From: an uncultured Saprospiraceae bacterium | Lineage (GTDB): Bacteria; Bacteroidota; Bacteroidia; Chitinophagales; Saprospiraceae | DNA length: 64,000 nucleotides | Assembly (NCBI GenBank): GCA_937941095.1 | Contig: CALDYJ010000005.1 | Span: forward strand, 1 to 64,000 | Reading direction: 5' to 3' | Shown here: positions 60,454 through 64,000 of the stretch, in pieces | Layout of the letters: every line of letters begins with the position of its first letter | Numbering within the stretch: the stretch's first letter is position 1 | The notes under the pieces: generated by a model | What the model was told of the DNA's origin: nothing | The model's database searches: none | The model's input: only the letters and a program-made list of their open reading frames with translations | Made by a program: the position numbers and the translations under genes

Positions 60454-61113
60454 TTAGTCTTGTTGAAAAACATATTGGACCAAATTAGCACCCATTCTCA
60501 ACGCTTGCTGCCTCAAAGATTCAGGATCTTTATGTACAGCTTGATCTTCCCAGCCGTCACCAAGATCAGATTCATAAGAATAAAAGCAGATTAGTCTGCC
60601 TTCCCAAGATAAACCAAAACCTTGTGCTGGTTTGTCATCATGTTTATGAATTTTAGGCAAGCCGTCTTTGAAAGTAAATTTTTGCTTATAGATATCGTGG
60701 CTAAAAGGCAGTTCGGAAAATTCAAGTTCCGGAAAAACTTTTTTCATGGCAATTCTTACAAATTTATCCATCCCAAAATTATCATCAATGTGTAAGAATC
60801 CTCCAGCAAGCAGATAGTTTCTCATGTTTTCAGCTTCTGCATCAGAAAAAACAACATTACCATGCCCAGTCATGTGTAGAAAAGGGTGGTTGAAGATCTC
60901 GACGCTCCCTACTTCTACTGTGGCATAATCAGGGTCTAAATTTGTACCCAATTCTTTATTGCAAAATTTAGTCAGGTTAGGTAAAGAAGTAGGATTCGCA
61001 TACCAGTCTCCACCTCCGCTGTATTTTAATAAAGCAAGTTTCATGGAAGGGTCATCCGCAGTAAATGGACTTAATCCTAAAAGAGAGGCGACAAATATGA
61101 ATAAATACTTCAT
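60454..61113 (-). CDS. DUF4159 domain exported protein
   Basis: This 219-residue protein has a signal peptide (about 1-19) and the DUF4159 pattern. It begins KLALLKYSGGGDWYANPTSL, followed by FLHMTGHGNVVFSDAE, LLAGGFLHIDDNFG and LSWEGRLICFYSYESDLGDGW. The family has a glutamine-amidotransferase-like fold and is common in Bacteroidota and related phyla, where it is often encoded near MoxR/DUF58 genes; none of those is present here. The function is unknown. It is 89 nt downstream of rsmE on the same strand. Confidence 0.9.
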   Translation of the reverse strand: MKYLFIFVASLLGLSPFTADDPSMKLALLKYSGGGDWYANPTSLPNLTKFCNKELGTNLDPDYATVEVGSVEIFNHPFLHMTGHGNVVFSDAEAENMRNYLLAGGFLHIDDNFGMDKFVRIAMKKVFPELEFSELPFSHDIYKQKFTFKDGLPKIHKHDDKPAQGFGLSWEGRLICFYSYESDLGDGWEDQAVHKDPESLRQQALRMGANLVQYVFQQD

Positions 61114-61202
61114 TAAAACTTAAATTTACAATAATCGAATAGCGTTAATCTTCTATTAGTTAACGTTATTTTTAGCTAAACGTTATACAATTATATCCAA
61201 TT

Positions 61203-61904
61203 TTATTGATTAATAAAATGGATTGCGTTACAGGCGATTATGCCCGCTGTTTCTGTTCTCAAGCGTTCTGGCCCTAATCCACAAGTTTGATAGCCCATAT
61301 TAAGTGCTGATTTAAGCTCATCTGGGCTAAAATCTCCTTCAGGACCAATTAATATGGTGCAGTCACTTTTGGCTTTTGCCAAATGGATTAAATGGGTATT
61401 TATTTCATAATCACAATAAGCTATAAATTTTTGGGATTGGTTTTCGAGTGAAATAAAATCTTGAAATTTCATCAAAGGTTCAAGACTTGGGATTTGAGCT
61501 TTTTGAGATTGTTTAGTGGCAGCTATAATTATTTTGTTCAAACGAGCAGGTTTAATGATTTTACGCTCAGAATGTTTACAAATTATTGGGTTTATGCGAT
61601 CAATGCCTATTTCAGTACATTTTTCTAGAAACCATTCGAACCTAGAAATGTTTTTGGTCGGAGCGATGGCGATGTGAATCTTGAAATCCCTGGCTTTGTA
61701 CTTTTCTTTTTTCTCAATTATCCTTGCTCGCACAGCCTTTTTCTCTAAATGACTTATTTCACAAAGAAAAAGATTTCCTAGGCCATCTGTTACATGAACA
61801 TGATCGCCAGTATGTAGCCTTAAGACCTTAAGAGCATGCTGAGCCTCTTCATTTTCGAGAAGGATTTCATCTTTTTTTATGTTTTGACTATAGAACCAAT
61901 GCAT
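61203..61904 (-). CDS. rsmE: 16S rRNA (uracil-1498-N3)-methyltransferase RsmE
   Basis: RsmE methylates U1498 of 16S rRNA. This 234-residue protein has the PUA-like N-terminus (ENEEAQHALKVLRLHTGDHV) and the SPOUT methyltransferase knot (LIGPEGDFSPDELKSALNMG, LGPERLRTETAGIIACNAI). I start it at the ATG at 61904 (MHWFYSQNI), the typical RsmE N-terminus; 42 further upstream codons are open but unlike the family. It is cytoplasmic. The region to the divergent rseP gene is 159 nt. Confidence 0.96.
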   Translation of the reverse strand: MHWFYSQNIKKDEILLENEEAQHALKVLRLHTGDHVHVTDGLGNLFLCEISHLEKKAVRARIIEKKEKYKARDFKIHIAIAPTKNISRFEWFLEKCTEIGIDRINPIICKHSERKIIKPARLNKIIIAATKQSQKAQIPSLEPLMKFQDFISLENQSQKFIAYCDYEINTHLIHLAKAKSDCTILIGPEGDFSPDELKSALNMGYQTCGLGPERLRTETAGIIACNAIHFINQ

Positions 61905-62005
61905 CTGTCCTTTGTTTCTTTGGTATAAAGAAAGCAACACTTGGTAGATTAGAGGTAATAAATTGTAAAGAAAACTGTTAATTACACGTAAAGTATAAGA
62001 AATGC

Positions 62006-62013
62006 TACCTTTG
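62006..62013 (+). promoter_or_regulatory. -7 box of the rseP-hscB promoter
   Basis: TACCTTTG matches TAnnTTTG. Transcription from here would start about 45 nt before the rseP ATG. I see no clear -33 TTTG at the expected place. Confidence 0.5.
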
Positions 62014-62063
62014 CAGAAGTTTTCTAACAAATCCGAAGGTCATCATAAAAAAGAATTTATAGA

Positions 62064-63404
62064 ATGGGAATTTTGATCATGATTGCTCAGTTTTTTTTGA
62101 GCCTCTCCATATTAATCATCTTGCATGAATTTGGTCATTTCTTGCCAGCAAAATGGTTTAAAACAAGGGTTGAAAAATTTTATCTTTTTTTCGATCCTTA
62201 TTTTTCATTATTCAAGGTGCAAAAAGGCGAAACCGAGTATGGAATAGGCTGGTTGCCTTTAGGAGGATATGTAAAGATATCAGGGATGGTGGATGAAAGT
62301 ATGGACATGGATGCAATGAAAGAAGAGCCGAAACCATGGGAATTTAGGTCTAAGCCAGCATGGCAACGGTTGATCATTATGTTGGGTGGAGTGATCGTCA
62401 ATTTTCTTTTGGGTTATTTTATATGGGGTATGGTATTATTCACTTATGGCACAGAATATATACCTGCGAAAAATGTAACTCAAGGTATTCACGTAGATTC
62501 CTTAGGTCAAGAGTTGGGATTGATGGATGGAGATGAGATTATAAGCGTTGGTACTCGACCTTTTGATCGTTTTAATCCCGGTATTATAAAAGAAGAAATT
62601 GCAATTAATGATGCAAAAAGTATAAAGGTAAACAGAGCAGGTCAACAAATAGATATTCCTGTTGATCCAAAATGGATTGGCATTCTTACTGCCTATAAAA
62701 ACCGAAATTCTTCGTTATTCTATGCAAGATTCCCATGGAAGATCGGTACCATTAAAAAGAAACTCCCGGCATCAAAATCTGATCTTAAAATTGGAGATCA
62801 GATTACAGCCATCAATGGGGTAGCGACTCCTTATTATTATGATGTGTCAGAACAAATTAGAAGCAATAAATCTAATGTTTTGAATATCAGTGTAAATCGA
62901 GAAGGTAAAGCCTTAGAGATCCCCGTGAATTGCGTACCTGGAGAAATAATTGGCATTAGCCCTTTAGATATTAAGCATTTTGTAAAAACAGAAAGAGACG
63001 ATTACAATTTTAGTGAAGGATTAGCGACAGGTTTTAAGAAAGGGAATAGCTTTCTTAAAACTCAGGTTAAAGCGATAGGCAAAATGTTTTCTGGGAAGAT
63101 TAAGGCAAGCGACTCTATGACTGGTTTTAGAGGCTTCGCGCAGCTCTTTCCTCAAGAATGGAATTGGGAACGTTTTTGGTTAAACACTGCCATCATTTCA
63201 TTAATACTGGCTTTTATGAATTTACTTCCTATTCCAGCATTGGATGGAGGTCATGTGATGTTTTTACTTTACGAAATGGTATCGGGTAGAAAACCAAGTG
63301 ATAAATTTATGCAGTATGCAACCATCGCAGGCTTTGCAATTGTTTTGACCTTGCTTGTTTTTGCAAATGGTTTAGATGTGCTTCGTTGGTTAAGAGGAGA
63401 ATAA
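62064..63404 (+). CDS. rseP: Site-2 protease RseP
   Basis: RseP is an inner-membrane zinc protease that cuts membrane-embedded substrates such as anti-sigma factors and signal-peptide remnants. This 446-residue protein has HEFGH at H21-H25 in the first helix, two PDZ domains (about 115-200 and 215-300), and the third metal ligand in LLPIPALDGGHVMFLLYE near the C-terminus, with four membrane helices in all. The start at 62064 gives MGILIMIAQF; a second ATG lies 15 nt inside. hscB follows after 1 nt. Confidence 0.95.
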   Translation: MGILIMIAQFFLSLSILIILHEFGHFLPAKWFKTRVEKFYLFFDPYFSLFKVQKGETEYGIGWLPLGGYVKISGMVDESMDMDAMKEEPKPWEFRSKPAWQRLIIMLGGVIVNFLLGYFIWGMVLFTYGTEYIPAKNVTQGIHVDSLGQELGLMDGDEIISVGTRPFDRFNPGIIKEEIAINDAKSIKVNRAGQQIDIPVDPKWIGILTAYKNRNSSLFYARFPWKIGTIKKKLPASKSDLKIGDQITAINGVATPYYYDVSEQIRSNKSNVLNISVNREGKALEIPVNCVPGEIIGISPLDIKHFVKTERDDYNFSEGLATGFKKGNSFLKTQVKAIGKMFSGKIKASDSMTGFRGFAQLFPQEWNWERFWLNTAIISLILAFMNLLPIPALDGGHVMFLLYEMVSGRKPSDKFMQYATIAGFAIVLTLLVFANGLDVLRWLRGE

Positions 63405-63405
63405 A

Positions 63406-63924
63406 ATGGACTTTTTTGATTTTTATAAATTTGAGCCTTCATTTCTTTTAGATGAAGCTGAACTAAAGAAATGTTTCTTACAAAAAAGTAGGGAGTATCA
63501 TCCTGATTTCTATACTTTAGAATCTGCAGAAAAGCAAGCTGAAATTCTCCAAATCAGCACAAAAAATAATGAAGCTTATAAGGTTTTAGCTGATTTTGAT
63601 TTAAGAATGAAATACATCTTAAATGAAAAGAATATCCTCCTTGGAGAGGGAAAAGATAAGCTTGATCAATCATTTCTTATGGAGATGATGGAAATCAATG
63701 AAGAGATGATGGAAGTGCAAATGGATCCAAATCCAGCATCTATTGTAAGTATAAGTACTCAAATTGAGGCTTTTGAAAAAAATCTTTTTGCATCGATCAC
63801 TTCCTTTTTGAAAAAACCATTAGATGCAATGACCGAAAAAGAATTAGCTGAAATCAAGCAGTATTACCTGAAGAAGAAATACTTGCTAAGGCTAAAGGAG
63901 AATCTCGGGCAGGTGGGAGTTTAA
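63406..63924 (+). CDS. hscB: Iron-sulfur assembly co-chaperone HscB
   Basis: HscB is a J-domain protein that brings the scaffold IscU to the Hsp70 HscA. This 172-residue protein has a J-like domain (about 1-70) with HPD at H32-D34 (REYHPDFYTLE), then the C-terminal three-helix bundle (EMMEINEEMMEVQ...LKKKYLLRLKENLGQ) that binds IscU. It lies 1 nt after rseP, so the two are co-transcribed. No isc genes are in view. Confidence 0.93.
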   Translation: MDFFDFYKFEPSFLLDEAELKKCFLQKSREYHPDFYTLESAEKQAEILQISTKNNEAYKVLADFDLRMKYILNEKNILLGEGKDKLDQSFLMEMMEINEEMMEVQMDPNPASIVSISTQIEAFEKNLFASITSFLKKPLDAMTEKELAEIKQYYLKKKYLLRLKENLGQVGV

Positions 63925-63932
63925 GCCCTTAA

Positions 63933-64000
63933 TTAGTATCGAATAGGGAAGGCTTCAAAAGCTGATGGCACATGAAAGTCTGGACTGCTGGTTTTTGGAT
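63933..64000 (-). CDS. Probable C-terminal end of a minus-strand gene (partial)
   Basis: On the minus strand one frame is open from the window edge to a TAA at 63933-63935 and reads ...SSPDFHVPSAFEAFPIRY, which looks protein-like. The other two minus-strand frames read less sensibly or stop sooner. It would converge with hscB, leaving 8 nt. Too little is present to name it. Confidence 0.35.
   Translation of the reverse strand, partial: PKTSSPDFHVPSAFEAFPIRY

Noticed and set aside
61905-62030. 42-codon extension of RsmE
   Set aside because: RsmE proteins begin near MHWFYSQ; the extension shows no family resemblance and runs over the rseP promoter.
63967-64000. GAAAGTCTGGACTGC stretch resembling the GGAAAGTCCGGGC box of RNase P RNA
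   Set aside because: The surrounding conserved parts are missing before the window ends, and the minus strand reads as a plausible protein C-terminus.
1-64000. CRISPR arrays, tRNA/rRNA genes, insertion sequences, phage genes, toxin-antitoxin or restriction systems
   Set aside because: I looked for regular spacer-repeat patterns, tRNA-like cloverleafs, transposase motifs and methylase/nuclease pairs on both strands and found none. The single methyltransferase (55337-56134) has small-molecule type motifs and no nuclease neighbour.

Overview
The window looks like a chromosomal segment of an AT-rich member of the Bacteroidota, probably close to the Saprospiraceae. Directly visible support: several secreted proteins end in type IX secretion (T9SS) sorting domains of type A and one of type B (the 'SPNGDG' gliding-motility C-terminal form). 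HYR-like, SprB-like and dockerin-like domains are present, along with a one-protein hybrid two-component system and a TonB-dependent receptor. Many starts lack a Shine-Dalgarno sequence, several genes appear to use TTG starts, and Bacteroidota-type TAnnTTTG -7 boxes occur. The family-level placement is inference. I see no tRNA, rRNA, CRISPR array, insertion sequence, phage gene or origin.

Layout. 1-8150: the end of a large T9SS cargo protein, a hybrid two-component regulator, and a secreted cytochrome c / copper monooxygenase-like protein. 8250-12450 (minus): a YdeP/FdhF-type molybdopterin oxidoreductase and its sulfurtransferase FdhD, with a SGNH/SASA esterase lipoprotein between them. 12560-19200 (minus): a membrane-anchored coiled-coil/HhH protein paired with a double OmpA protein, then GH3-like, LolA-like, DoxX-like and an uncharacterised secreted protein. 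19340-33450: YpfJ-like metalloprotease, an unrecognised T9SS cargo, miaA, an acyltransferase, a GMC oxidoreductase, a MocR-type regulator divergent from a TonB-dependent receptor, proC, and an isoaspartyl peptidase.

33560-41700 holds two large cell-surface proteins facing away from each other: a HYR/SprB protein, and a 1793-residue protein made of seven propeller-like repeats, five Ig-like domains, sixteen 41-residue cysteine-pair repeats and a T9SS type B tail. 41820-49990 is a polysaccharide export/assembly operon: Wzz/BY-kinase-like, flippase, a glycosyltransferase fused to a hexapeptide acyltransferase, a possible 47-residue membrane protein, an O-antigen polymerase/ligase-like protein, and a half-length TolC-like protein. 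An AraC-type regulator follows immediately.

50820-54860: an S41 peptidase lipoprotein and a DUF885-PDZ/hydrolase pair. Two 49-bp promoter-like elements with the same spacing, about 39 of 49 positions identical, lie in front of these units. They suggest a small regulon, possibly controlled by the adjacent AraC protein. 54900-64000 is mostly conserved single genes: DUF3467, methyltransferase, MltA, a large metallopeptidase/propeller/barrel protein, DUF4159, RsmE, RseP and HscB, plus the probable tail of one more minus-strand gene.

The items most worth following up are the 16-unit cysteine repeat protein, the twin promoter elements, the cytochrome-copper monooxygenase fusion with a full set of copper ligands, and the 47-codon membrane ORF in the polysaccharide operon. 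No classical defence or mobile system is visible. Domain assignments come from reading motifs and recalling families; no database search was run.
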